From NCBI GenBank assembly GCA_020058145.1, contig JAGVEP010000126.1, positions 1-7,500 on the forward strand: DNA of 7,500 nt. The letters run 5' to 3'. Below the pieces are notes generated by a model. That model saw only the letters and a program-made list of their open reading frames with translations, was not told the DNA's origin and searched no databases. Positions 1 to 5,926 of this stretch are shown here, piece by piece (the first letter of the stretch is position 1; every line of letters starts with the position of its first letter). The position numbers and the translations under genes were made by a program. This stretch comes from Phycisphaerae bacterium (GTDB lineage: Bacteria > Planctomycetota > Phycisphaerae > UBA1845 > Fen-1342).

Positions 1-188
1 ACTGCGATGGCGTGGTGAATTTCGACGACATCACCCCGTTCGTGCTGGCGCTTAGCGACCCGGCGGGCTATCAAGTCGCGTTCCCGGACTGCAATATCGC
101 GCACGGCGACAGCAACCGCGATGGCGCGGTGGATTTTGACGATATTGACGCCTTCGTGGAGTTCCTGAGCGGCGGAATTCCACGTTGA
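1..188 (+). CDS. C-terminal end of a dockerin type I repeat protein (5' partial)
   Basis: The frame read from base 3 is open from the window edge to the TGA at 186-188 and gives about 61 residues. It holds two calcium-binding dockerin-like loops. The first is cut by the edge and reads CDGVVNFDDI. The second reads DSNRDGAVDFDDI, matching the type I pattern DxNxDGxVDxxD. They are separated by a spacer with one Cys, and the protein ends a few residues after the second loop. Paired dockerins of this kind commonly close large secreted or surface proteins in planctomycetes, where a cellulosome is not implied and the domain probably serves in anchoring or assembly. The main body of the protein lies outside the window, so its function cannot be stated. 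The domain call is strong; the role is inference. Confidence 0.85.
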   Translation, partial: CDGVVNFDDITPFVLALSDPAGYQVAFPDCNIAHGDSNRDGAVDFDDIDAFVEFLSGGIPR

Positions 189-366
189 CGGGAATATCAT
201 GGTCAGACCGCGGGTTGAATCCGTCGCGTAGCACGACTGCGGCACCGGCACGCGGCCGGCCGCTGGCTGCCACTCGGGACTTTAAGGTCTTATAAGTGCG
301 AAGGCTTTTTTGATAAAGGGCCGGTTCCGAGTGGGTTTCGACTGTACGGGGCTGAAGGAGCATGAC
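189..366. other. Short intergenic stretch before the TPR-like gene
   Basis: No gene is supported. An A/T-rich patch at 281-316, within otherwise GC-rich DNA, holds TATAAG (291-296) and a T6 run (306-311). It may contain the promoter of the following operon or the end of the dockerin transcript. No good -35 box and no GC-rich stem directly before the T-run were found, so neither is claimed. Confidence 0.35.
355..360 (+). promoter_or_regulatory. Shine-Dalgarno site deciding the start at 367
   Basis: AAGGAG sits six bases before the ATG at 367. It selects this codon over the longer in-frame ATG at 310 and the out-of-frame ATG at 362. The resulting protein begins directly with a signal peptide, which supports the choice. 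Confidence 0.75.
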
Positions 367-1281
367 ATGCAGATTCGGTGTTGGCTGGTGTGGTTGGGTG
401 TCGCCTGTGCGATTTTTTCCTCATCTGCGGCCCTGGCCGGGCCGGCGGAGGCCGCGCAGAAGTTCTCCCAGGGCCAGGAGTTGCTCGCCAAGGCCGACTT
501 CACGGCGGCGCTCAAGGCCTACAACGCAGCCAGCAAGGCCGACGGTGCCAATGACGTGTATCGCCAGGCGACCGCGGTGCTGAAGCGCGTGATCAAGCTG
601 CGCAAGGGACTGGACAAGGTCACGGGGCCCGAATGGGTGCTCGACGCCGACGCGCTGCTCGCTTTCTACCTGGACAACAAGGTGTTTTCAGAGGCGCTGC
701 CGCTGGCGCGCGGACTGCACGCCAAGCTGGACACGCCCGAGTCGGCCGTGCTGCTGGCGCGGACCGAGTTGGCCCTGGACCTCAACGCGAACGCCGCCAA
801 GCATCTCGAAGCGATTGAAGCAAGTGACCGCACGCCGGAAGTACGCGTGCTGCTGGGGCTGGCGCTGGCGCGGCAGGGCACGCTCGCCGATGCGAAGGCG
901 GCCATCGCCGATTTGACGCCGCCGGAGGGCGCCAGCGGGACATTGCTCTTCGAGTTGGCGTGCGTCCAAGCACGTGTGGGGCAGACCGCGCCCGCGCTGG
1001 CGACGCTCACACGCAGTTTGGAACAGACGCCGCCCAGCCAGCTCGCAGCGGCCCAGGCCCGCACGAAAGCCTGCGAGGATCTGGCCACGCTGAAGACGGA
1101 GGCCGATTTCGCCAAAGTGCTGGCCACAGAATCGAAGGTGGCCGAATCCAAGTGCAGCACGGGCACTGACTGCGGCAAGTGCCCGAGCCACAAGAAATGC
1201 GCGGCGGGGCAGAAGGCGGACGAGAGGTCCTGTGACGCCGCGAAAGACGCCGGCAAGCAGGACACGGTCAAGCCGGAGTAG
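367..1281 (+). CDS. Exported helical-repeat (TPR-like) protein with Cys-rich C-terminus
   Basis: The 304-residue product begins with a classical signal peptide (residues 1-24: hydrophobic core, then SSSAALA, predicted cut after Ala24), so it should act outside the cytoplasm. Residues about 28-250 are Ala/Leu-rich paired helices of TPR type, for example the stretch around QELLAKADFTAALKAYNAA, which suggests a protein-interaction scaffold. The tail carries Cys263, Cys269, Cys272, Cys278 and Cys289 (CX5CX2CX5CX10C), a pattern suited to metal binding or disulfide/redox chemistry. A Lys/Asp-rich end follows. The next gene, 63 bases on, encodes a membrane 4Fe-4S protein, so the pair probably forms an operon and may be functionally coupled. 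The ATG at 367 is chosen for its Shine-Dalgarno site and signal peptide; an in-frame ATG at 310 would add 19 non-signal residues. The TPR assignment rests on helical pattern only; the function is not known. Confidence 0.85.
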   Translation: MQIRCWLVWLGVACAIFSSSAALAGPAEAAQKFSQGQELLAKADFTAALKAYNAASKADGANDVYRQATAVLKRVIKLRKGLDKVTGPEWVLDADALLAFYLDNKVFSEALPLARGLHAKLDTPESAVLLARTELALDLNANAAKHLEAIEASDRTPEVRVLLGLALARQGTLADAKAAIADLTPPEGASGTLLFELACVQARVGQTAPALATLTRSLEQTPPSQLAAAQARTKACEDLATLKTEADFAKVLATESKVAESKCSTGTDCGKCPSHKKCAAGQKADERSCDAAKDAGKQDTVKPE

Positions 1282-1290
1282 GCCGGCGGC

Positions 1291-1295
1291 GGAGG
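1291..1295 (+). promoter_or_regulatory. Possible Shine-Dalgarno for an alternative GTG start of the 4Fe-4S gene
   Basis: GGAGG lies seven bases before an in-frame GTG at 1303, which would add 14 residues to the 4Fe-4S membrane protein. The added stretch is hydrophilic and its third codon positions are less GC-rich than the gene body. The ATG at 1345 gives the short basic N-terminus before the first membrane helix that is usual for the family. The site is reported because it leaves the start open. Confidence 0.35.
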
Positions 1296-1344
1296 CCCGT
1301 GCGTGGGCCGGGAGCACGGCCGAGCGGTTGTTGCGCAAAATCAG

Positions 1345-2520
1345 ATGAAAGTCACCCGCCGCCTCATCCAGTTCGGCTTTCTCGCGTTGACGCTGGTCGC
1401 CGTTTTCGTGCTACAGGGCAATGCGGAACAGTGGTGTCCGTTCGGCGGTGTCGAGGCGTTCTACCAATACGTCCGCGAAGGCAATCTGATTTGCTCGCTC
1501 GGCACCTCTAATCTCTTTATCCTCGCGGCGGTGCTGCTGCTCACGCTGCTCGTGCGGCGTGCCTTCTGCGGCTACGCGTGCCCAATCGGGACCCTGTCTG
1601 AGTGGCTCCAGCACGGCGCGCGGCGAATCGGCCTGGCCCCGCGACACATCCCGTACGGGCTCGACCGCGGGCTGGCGTGGCTCAAGTACCCAGTCCTCGC
1701 CGCGATCCTCTACTTCACGTGGCGCAGCGGCGAACTGGTCTTCCGCGGCTATGACCCGTGCTACGCGCTGCTCAGCCGGCACGGCAGCGACATCACGCTG
1801 TGGGCCTATGTGATCGCCGGCGCGATCGTCGTGGCCTCGCTGTTCATCGTCCTGCCGTTTTGTCGTTGGCTGTGTCCGCTGGCTGCGGTGTTGACGCCGT
1901 TCGCGCGCTACGGCCTCACGCGCATCAAACGCGACGGACAGGCCTGCGTGGATTGCGGGGTGTGTGCGCGGGCGTGCCCGATGGGCATCCGTGTCGATCG
2001 GGTCCAGCAGGTCACGGCCGCCCGCTGTCTCGGCTGTTTCGAATGTACGGAAGCCTGTCCTGGGGGTGTGGGCGCGTTGCACTGGGGTCCGCCGAACTGG
2101 CTCGCCGGGCGCTGGCCACGGCCGGTCTTGGTGGTTGTTCTGTTGGCTTGTGTGGGCGCTGGTGTTGCGGCCACGTATGCCTGGCCGCTGCCGGCGTTCG
2201 TGCAAACCTGGGGCGAGCGGCCCGGACGGACGGTGTCGCTCGATCTCGAGGTGGACGATTTGACCTGCCGTGGCCGCGGCACGCTGCTGGTGTACTTCCT
2301 GCAGCGCGACGACGAGTACAAGTTGCGGGGCTACGTGCGGCTGGAAGCCTGGCCCGCGCCGCGCGCCGCGCTGCTGCGGATTGCATACGACCCAGACCGA
2401 ACGGACGCTTTTGCGATCAAGCAGGCGATTACGGAGGCCTATTTCGACCGCGCCGCCGGCCTCTGGCGGGCGCCGCCGTTTGCGATTGTGGGTTACGACC
2501 CGTTGGATGTCGATGAGTAA
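1345..2520 (+). CDS. Membrane 4Fe-4S binding protein (NapH/COG0348 type) with HMA-like C-terminal domain
   Basis: The 391-residue protein has about five membrane segments (residues near 8-25, 57-71, 116-130, 152-172 and 260-281). It carries the Cys motifs of NapH/NosR-like ferredoxin membrane proteins: Cys31 in EQWCPFGG, Cys50, Cys75/Cys79 in FCGYACP, Cys139, and Cys173/Cys177 in FCRWLCP. It also has two CxxCxxCxxxCP ferredoxin motifs at Cys201-Cys211 and Cys228-Cys238, which should each hold a 4Fe-4S cluster. Family members pass electrons across or along the cytoplasmic membrane. After the last helix, residues about 296-391 look like a heavy-metal-associated (beta-alpha-beta-beta-alpha-beta) domain, with the loop TCRGRG (Cys308) where MxCxxC is usual, so metal binding by the classic Cys pair is lost. 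The gene follows a Cys-rich exported protein closely. The start is uncertain: ATG 1345 is preferred, with GTG 1303 the alternative. Family call strong; HMA-like call moderate. Confidence 0.9.
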   Translation: MKVTRRLIQFGFLALTLVAVFVLQGNAEQWCPFGGVEAFYQYVREGNLICSLGTSNLFILAAVLLLTLLVRRAFCGYACPIGTLSEWLQHGARRIGLAPRHIPYGLDRGLAWLKYPVLAAILYFTWRSGELVFRGYDPCYALLSRHGSDITLWAYVIAGAIVVASLFIVLPFCRWLCPLAAVLTPFARYGLTRIKRDGQACVDCGVCARACPMGIRVDRVQQVTAARCLGCFECTEACPGGVGALHWGPPNWLAGRWPRPVLVVVLLACVGAGVAATYAWPLPAFVQTWGERPGRTVSLDLEVDDLTCRGRGTLLVYFLQRDDEYKLRGYVRLEAWPAPRAALLRIAYDPDRTDAFAIKQAITEAYFDRAAGLWRAPPFAIVGYDPLDVDE

Positions 2521-2630
2521 CAGCCGGCCGCCGCCTGAGCGTCGGATGGGCCTGTTGCGCGCGATGCAGTCCACTGGCCGTCGCCGCCAGCAGGAAGCAT
2601 ACCGGTCGCTGACAAGGCGGGCCATCGCAC

Positions 2631-2686
2631 AGCCACCGGTCGGATTCGAACCGACGACCTGCGGTTTACAAAACCAGGGCGCCAAC
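2631..2686 (-). tRNA. 3' fragment of a tRNA-Thr(UGU) gene, possible attachment-site remnant
   Basis: Read on the minus strand, the block carries a recognisable tRNA 3' portion. The last bases of the D-loop (GTTGGC) come first, then an anticodon loop TTTGTAA at 2666-2672 giving anticodon UGU (Thr). Its stem is weak (CTGGT against ACCGC, with a wobble and a C-C mismatch). A five-base variable loop follows. The T-arm is perfect, GTCGG-TTCGAAT-CCGAC, at 2639-2655. The 3' acceptor strand CGGTGGC ends at 2632, with discriminator T at 2631. No matching 5' acceptor (GCCACCG), and no proper D-arm, is found upstream (higher coordinates), and there is no encoded CCA. It is therefore not a working tRNA. 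Displaced tRNA 3' ends are classic marks of integration by tyrosine recombinases; by that logic the foreign side would be toward higher coordinates. Confidence 0.75.
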
Positions 2687-2728
2687 CGCGTAAGTGATTG
2701 TAACGCGGATACTTGCGCCTGCGAGGCA

Positions 2729-2869
2729 GTGTACTGGGTGCAGAACTGGGTGCGGTATCTTCGTGATCGAGACGACCTAACCACCGTTATCGAGAACTGG
2801 GACGGACTTCCGCAGCCCGCAAGGGATGCCATCGTCGCTGTTCTGATGGCAACGAATGTCAGCCGGTGA
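2729..2869 (+). pseudogene. Short open tail, possible remnant of an integrase-linked protein end
   Basis: Just beyond the tRNA fragment one + frame stays open to the TGA at 2867-2869. From GTG 2729 it reads about 46 residues, including DDLTTVIENWDGLPQPARD and a hydrophobic end. The pattern 'acidic-L-xx-V-I-xx-W-xx-LP-xx-xR-xxI-xx-L' recalls the short tail often seen at or just after the C-terminus of tyrosine recombinases in planctomycete genomes. That is recollection of a pattern, not an alignment. There is no Shine-Dalgarno site at the GTG, and the same frame runs upstream through the tRNA fragment and into the 4Fe-4S gene, so a free-standing gene is unlikely. Best read as a fragment. Confidence 0.35.
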
Positions 2870-2910
2870 CGGCGTTGTGATCGCCTGGTCGAAAAACCCT
2901 CCTACCGTGC

Positions 2911-2947
2911 GGCCTTCGTCGGCTCGACTACCGGGCCGGCGAAGGCC
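2911..2947. repeat. Inverted repeat, 13-base arms with 11-base loop
   Basis: GGCCTTCGTCGGC at 2911-2923 faces GCCGGCGAAGGCC at 2935-2947 with only one non-Watson-Crick (G-T) position, so a strong hairpin can form on either strand. No T-run follows directly on the + strand. On the minus strand a T5 run comes about 14 bases after the stem, too far for a typical intrinsic terminator. It may be a structural remnant of an element or a chance GC-rich palindrome. Confidence 0.5.
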
Positions 2948-3047
2948 GAACCGTGTCATCGAACAGCCTCGTCAGCTAAGGGCCGCGCGCGATTCCGCGA
3001 TCGGCATGCGCAGTCCGATGACGTCCACCGGCCGTCCGCGCCTGTTG

Positions 3048-3228
3048 CTACGGGCATCCCACCAGCTCGTTGTTCGCCAGCCGGCCGCGCAGTGCCGAGT
3101 GCCGGAGTTGGGCCTCGCCGCGCTTGACCGCAATCACGACCGCGTGGGGTGCCGACCACCACGACCGGTTTCCGGCCGCGCGTGATTCCCGTGTAGAGCA
3201 GGTTGCGCTGCAGCGTCACGTAGTGCTG
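3048..3228 (-). pseudogene. Frameshifted C-terminal stump of a RecD2/TraA-like helicase
   Basis: On the minus strand from 3228 the reading QHYVTLQRNLLYTGITRGRK followed by PVVVVG matches the end of superfamily 1 helicases of the RecD2 type. Relaxase-helicases of the TraA type share this end, where the LLYT-x-x-TRG-(K/R) segment is helicase motif VI. Near 3141-3147 the match leaves this frame. It continues in the frame one base over as AVVIAVKRGEAQLR and then a short basic tail, ending at TAG 3050-3048. One net base change thus restores the expected ALAIAV-type continuation. Nothing of the other helicase motifs is seen upstream in the space before the esterase gene. It is a broken remnant of about 60 residues of a protein that normally has 700 or more. 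Which of the two families it came from cannot be decided. Confidence 0.75.
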
Positions 3229-3307
3229 AGGCCGTCTCCGCGCGGTACTGTCCGGTTCATGCCACGCTCTTGAAATCATCAGCCCCACAAGCGACCCTAC
3301 CCGCTCC

Positions 3308-3314
3308 GGAGGTG
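3308..3314 (+). promoter_or_regulatory. Shine-Dalgarno-like site before the esterase gene
   Basis: GGAGGTG lies 12 bases before the ATG at 3327, which is longer than usual spacing. No other in-frame start fits it better, since the TTG at 3317 is in another frame. It gives modest support to the 3327 start. Confidence 0.4.
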
Positions 3315-3326
3315 TCTTGACTGCGA

Positions 3327-4622
3327 ATGGGAGTGCATGTGGTGCGAAGTCTCGCCTGGACCGTCCTGCTCGGGACACTCACCGCCGCCGCGGCCGACCT
3401 TCGCGCTGTCCAGTTCATCGCGCTGGTGCCCGACCGCGCGGCCGACCAGACACCTCGGGTCTATCTGGCCTGTTCGGCCGATGACTGGGACGAACTCGGC
3501 CGACCTTTGGAGCGCGTCGCGCCGGGGTTGTATAGCGCGACGATCGACGTCCCGCCGGGTCGGCTTGAATACAAGTTCACACGCGAGGGCCGCTGGGCTA
3601 CGGTCGAAAAATCCGCTGCGGGACAGGAGATTGCGAACCGCGTCTTGGTGGTCGAGCCCGACGTTGCGGAACGGGTCGTCGTCCACTTCATCGCCGCGTG
3701 GGCCGACCGCCCGCCCGCAGAGGATCGCCGGGTAGAGCTTGTGGGACCATTGGATGGCACACCAGCGAACAGTCTCACAACGCGCCCGACGAGTGGACCG
3801 GCGACACGCCCAGCAAGCACACTCCACGGCAACGTCCGCGTGCATCACGACTTCGTCTCCCCGCAACTCGGCAACTCGCGTACACTGCTCGTGTGGCTCC
3901 CACCGGGCTACGACCAGACTCCCGACGCGCGCTACCCGGTGCTCTACCTGCACGACGGACAAAACGTATTCGACGCGGGCACCTCTTCTTCCGGCGTCGA
4001 GTGGCAGGCCGACGAAACCGCGACCCGACTCATCGCCGCGCACAGGCTCCGCCCGCTCATTCTGGTCGGCGTCTACAGCAACGCGGACCGGATCAACGAG
4101 CTGGCCCCGTTTCGCGACCCGCGACACGGCGGCGGCAAGGGCGACGCGTACCTCGACTTCCTCGTGGACACCGTCAAGCCCTTCATCGATCGCACGTACC
4201 GCACGCGGACCGAGCCGGGGGACACAGCCATCGCCGGCTCCTCGCTCGGCGGTCTTATTTCACTGTATGCGGCGTTTCGGCGACCGGACGTTTTCGGGGC
4301 AGCGGGTGTGCTCTCGCCGTCGCTGTTTTGGGCCGACCGCGCCATGCTGCGCTATATTCGTGAGCATCCGCTCACCGCGCGGCCAAAATTGTGGATCGAC
4401 ATCGGCACGGAGGAAGGCCGCGCGCCGCGCGCACGCGACATCTCGGAGCACGTGCTGAACTGCCGCGATCTCGTGGCGCTACTGGAGCAACAGGGGTATC
4501 GCCGGGACGTGGATCTGCACTACGAGGAAGTCTCCGGTGGGCAGCATCACGAGCGCGACTGGGCTGCCCGGTTCGATCGCGTGCTGCTCTTCCTGGCAGG
4601 TGATGAGAAACAGCAGCCGTAG
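3327..4622 (+). CDS. Secreted esterase-D-like alpha/beta hydrolase with N-terminal E-set domain
   Basis: The 431-residue product starts with a signal peptide (residues 1-23, LLGTLTAAAA, cut before Asp24), placing it outside the cytoplasm. Residues about 28-125 form an E-set/CBM20-48-like beta domain, with YLACSADDW and, later, EYKFTREGRWATVEK, as in glycan-binding modules. A Thr/Pro-rich linker (about 145-165) leads to the catalytic domain of the esterase D / Fes type (COG2819/COG2382). This opens with LLVWLPPGYD and YPVLYLHDGQNVFD. The nucleophile elbow is GSSLGG with Ser306. The acid is probably Asp358 (WIDIG) or one of the Glu at 362-363. The base is His407 or His408 in GGQHHERDW. All triad elements are present, so the enzyme should be active on an ester, perhaps of a carbohydrate or siderophore; the substrate is not visible. 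The gene stands alone between two non-coding stretches. Confidence 0.88.
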   Translation: MGVHVVRSLAWTVLLGTLTAAAADLRAVQFIALVPDRAADQTPRVYLACSADDWDELGRPLERVAPGLYSATIDVPPGRLEYKFTREGRWATVEKSAAGQEIANRVLVVEPDVAERVVVHFIAAWADRPPAEDRRVELVGPLDGTPANSLTTRPTSGPATRPASTLHGNVRVHHDFVSPQLGNSRTLLVWLPPGYDQTPDARYPVLYLHDGQNVFDAGTSSSGVEWQADETATRLIAAHRLRPLILVGVYSNADRINELAPFRDPRHGGGKGDAYLDFLVDTVKPFIDRTYRTRTEPGDTAIAGSSLGGLISLYAAFRRPDVFGAAGVLSPSLFWADRAMLRYIREHPLTARPKLWIDIGTEEGRAPRARDISEHVLNCRDLVALLEQQGYRRDVDLHYEEVSGGQHHERDWAARFDRVLLFLAGDEKQQP

Positions 4623-5131
4623 CCGGTTGTCCCTTCTGAAAACTCCGTCCGCGTTGTTGCGCAAGGAGTTGCGCGTTTCGCTTGCTGCGGGCTGACCCAC
4701 TCCGATTCACCCTCACGTAACTCCGCCGCACGCGAAAACGCCGCGCCGGTCCCGAAAAATCCTTCGCTTCGGAGCCCGTCGGGACGACTATCGGGGTGGC
4801 ACGCTTGTTGACCAAGCATGTTCCGCTACTGCCCGCAGGCGATTTGCAGCGCCGCCGTGTCGCAACCCTCCGCCGGTAGATTGGCCGGCCCCGTCAGGCA
4901 GCCCGCGAGCAGCACGATTCGCCCCGCCACCAATGCCGTCGGTTTCTGGGGCAGACTGCCATTGCTTACGGCTGACCAGGGGGCAGCACCGCCAACGTGA
5001 TTGACCTCCGCGCCCTCGGCCGCAGAGAATGATGGGCGTCGCGGGAGCGCCGCGCCGGCGACCACATGGTGCGGGCAAAACCGTCTCTGGGGTTGAGACC
5101 GAATGCCGGAACCGTGAAAGAGAGGCTGGCC
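4623..5131. other. Intergenic stretch of about 500 bases, no convincing gene
   Basis: Short open frames on both strands lack good starts, codon bias and family resemblance. Near the left end AACTCC (4641-4646) can pair with GGAGTT (4665-4670) around a TTGCGCAA palindrome, but no T-run follows. Thus only a weak terminator candidate for the esterase gene is seen. On the minus strand around 4850-4950 a short reading contains IVLLAGC, a lipobox-like string, followed about 23 codons later by a stop. It could be a dead lipoprotein start or chance. The right end presumably holds the promoter of the MBL gene, but no clear -35/-10 pair is visible. Confidence 0.5.
5121..5125 (+). promoter_or_regulatory. 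Shine-Dalgarno site deciding the start at 5132
   Basis: AGAGG lies six bases before the ATG at 5132. It favours this start over the longer in-frame ATG at 5066, whose extra 22 residues have no counterpart in the MBL fold. Confidence 0.6.
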
Positions 5132-5872
5132 ATGCAGAGCCGAGTGACTGAAATCGCCAAGGATACCTATCAGATCTCGACCTTCCATCCCGACTATCGC
5201 ATTCAGTTCAACCAGTTTCTCATCAAGGACGACGAGCCGTTCCTGTGGCACACCGGCTTCAAGAAGATGTTTCCGACGACGCTCGCGGGTGTCGCTTCGG
5301 TCATCGATCCGACAGCACTCCGCTGGGTCGGCTTCAGTCACTTTGAGTCCGACGAGTGTGGCGCTCTGAACCAGTGGCTGGAGGTCGCACCCAGAGCACA
5401 GGCGGTATGCAGCTTCGTGGGGGCCACGGTCATGGTCAACGACTTCGCGGACCGGGCTCCGCGACCACTGGCCGACGGCGAGGTTTTGCCAACGGGCCGG
5501 CACCGGCTGTGCTTTCTGGCTACGCCGCAAGTGCCGCACGGCTGGGACGCGGGTCTGCTGTTCGACGAATCCGAGCGGACGCTGCTCTGCTCGGATCTGT
5601 TCTTCCATCCGGGAGACCCGGAGCCGCTAGCCGGGTCTGAAATCGTCAGCCGTGCGAAGGACGCGATTCAAGGCAACCTGACGGGGCCGCTGGCCAAAGA
5701 CATGCCGTACACGCCGTACACTGACAGCACGCTCCAACGGCTCGCAGCGCTGCAGCCGAAGTTTCTCGCGGTGATGCACGGCTCCTCGTTTGAGGGGCAC
5801 GGCCAGGAGGCTATTCTCGATCTCGCCGTCGCAATCAGAGACCTCCTGGGCAAGCCCGAGGGCGGTTCCTGA
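5132..5872 (+). CDS. MBL-fold protein of the flavodiiron-like (oxygen-binding di-iron) family
   Basis: The 246-residue product is close to the size of a bare metallo-beta-lactamase domain. It has no signal peptide and no flavodoxin or rubredoxin domain. Its layout follows the di-iron domain of flavodiiron proteins. HFESDECG gives His70, Glu72 and Asp74. ATPQVPHGWDAG gives His136. LLFDESERTLLCSDLFF gives Asp155, and VMHGSSF gives His216. At position 75 Glu stands where flavodiiron proteins have His (HxExDH), which I recall as typical of this stand-alone subfamily. Without a flavodoxin partner domain the protein may need a separate donor or act as a hydrolase or sensor. It would be cytoplasmic. 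It is followed after 54 bases by an HD-domain gene on the same strand, possibly co-transcribed. Family call strong; reaction unknown. Confidence 0.88.
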   Translation: MQSRVTEIAKDTYQISTFHPDYRIQFNQFLIKDDEPFLWHTGFKKMFPTTLAGVASVIDPTALRWVGFSHFESDECGALNQWLEVAPRAQAVCSFVGATVMVNDFADRAPRPLADGEVLPTGRHRLCFLATPQVPHGWDAGLLFDESERTLLCSDLFFHPGDPEPLAGSEIVSRAKDAIQGNLTGPLAKDMPYTPYTDSTLQRLAALQPKFLAVMHGSSFEGHGQEAILDLAVAIRDLLGKPEGGS

Positions 5873-5926
5873 ACGCACGCTTCGGACGATAAATAGGACG
5901 GCCCATCGGCAACACGTTGGCAGGTC

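Larger units (their letters stand above)
2521..3326. other. Gene-free scar of about 800 bases holding remnants
   Basis: No intact gene is supported between the 4Fe-4S gene and the esterase gene. The stretch holds, in order, about 110 unassigned bases, a tRNA-Thr 3' fragment, a short open tail on the + strand, a 13-bp inverted repeat, and a frameshifted helicase C-terminus on the minus strand. This mix of broken pieces is what a decayed integrated element, or repeated illegitimate insertion at a tRNA-derived site, would leave. The pieces are seen; the history is inference. Confidence 0.6.

Noticed and set aside
281..312. Intrinsic terminator or promoter around the T6 run
   Set aside because: No GC-rich stem directly precedes the T-run and no acceptable -35 box pairs with TATAAG; kept only as a remark.
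666..1338. Two overlapping minus-strand open frames of about 200 codons
   Set aside because: They lie antisense to the exported TPR-like gene, which has a Shine-Dalgarno site and signal peptide. Their composition is typical of antisense GC-rich DNA.
2631..2710. Complete tRNA-Thr gene
   Set aside because: The T-arm and 3' acceptor are perfect, but no 5' acceptor strand or normal D-arm exists upstream and the anticodon stem is imperfect, so only a fragment is supported.
1411..2832. Very long open frame on the minus strand opposite the 4Fe-4S gene
   Set aside because: It is a high-GC shadow: the + strand frame has clear ferredoxin motifs and membrane helices, while this one is Arg/Pro/Gln-rich with no family resemblance, and it runs through the tRNA fragment.
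2956..3378. Intact 140-codon minus-strand gene
   Set aside because: Only the middle resembles a helicase end, and the homology then shifts frame. The flanking parts are Arg-rich and unlike any family, so it is called a remnant instead.
4818..5000. 60-codon + strand frame in the intergenic stretch
   Set aside because: No Shine-Dalgarno site, no signal or domain, and other frames over the same bases are equally open.
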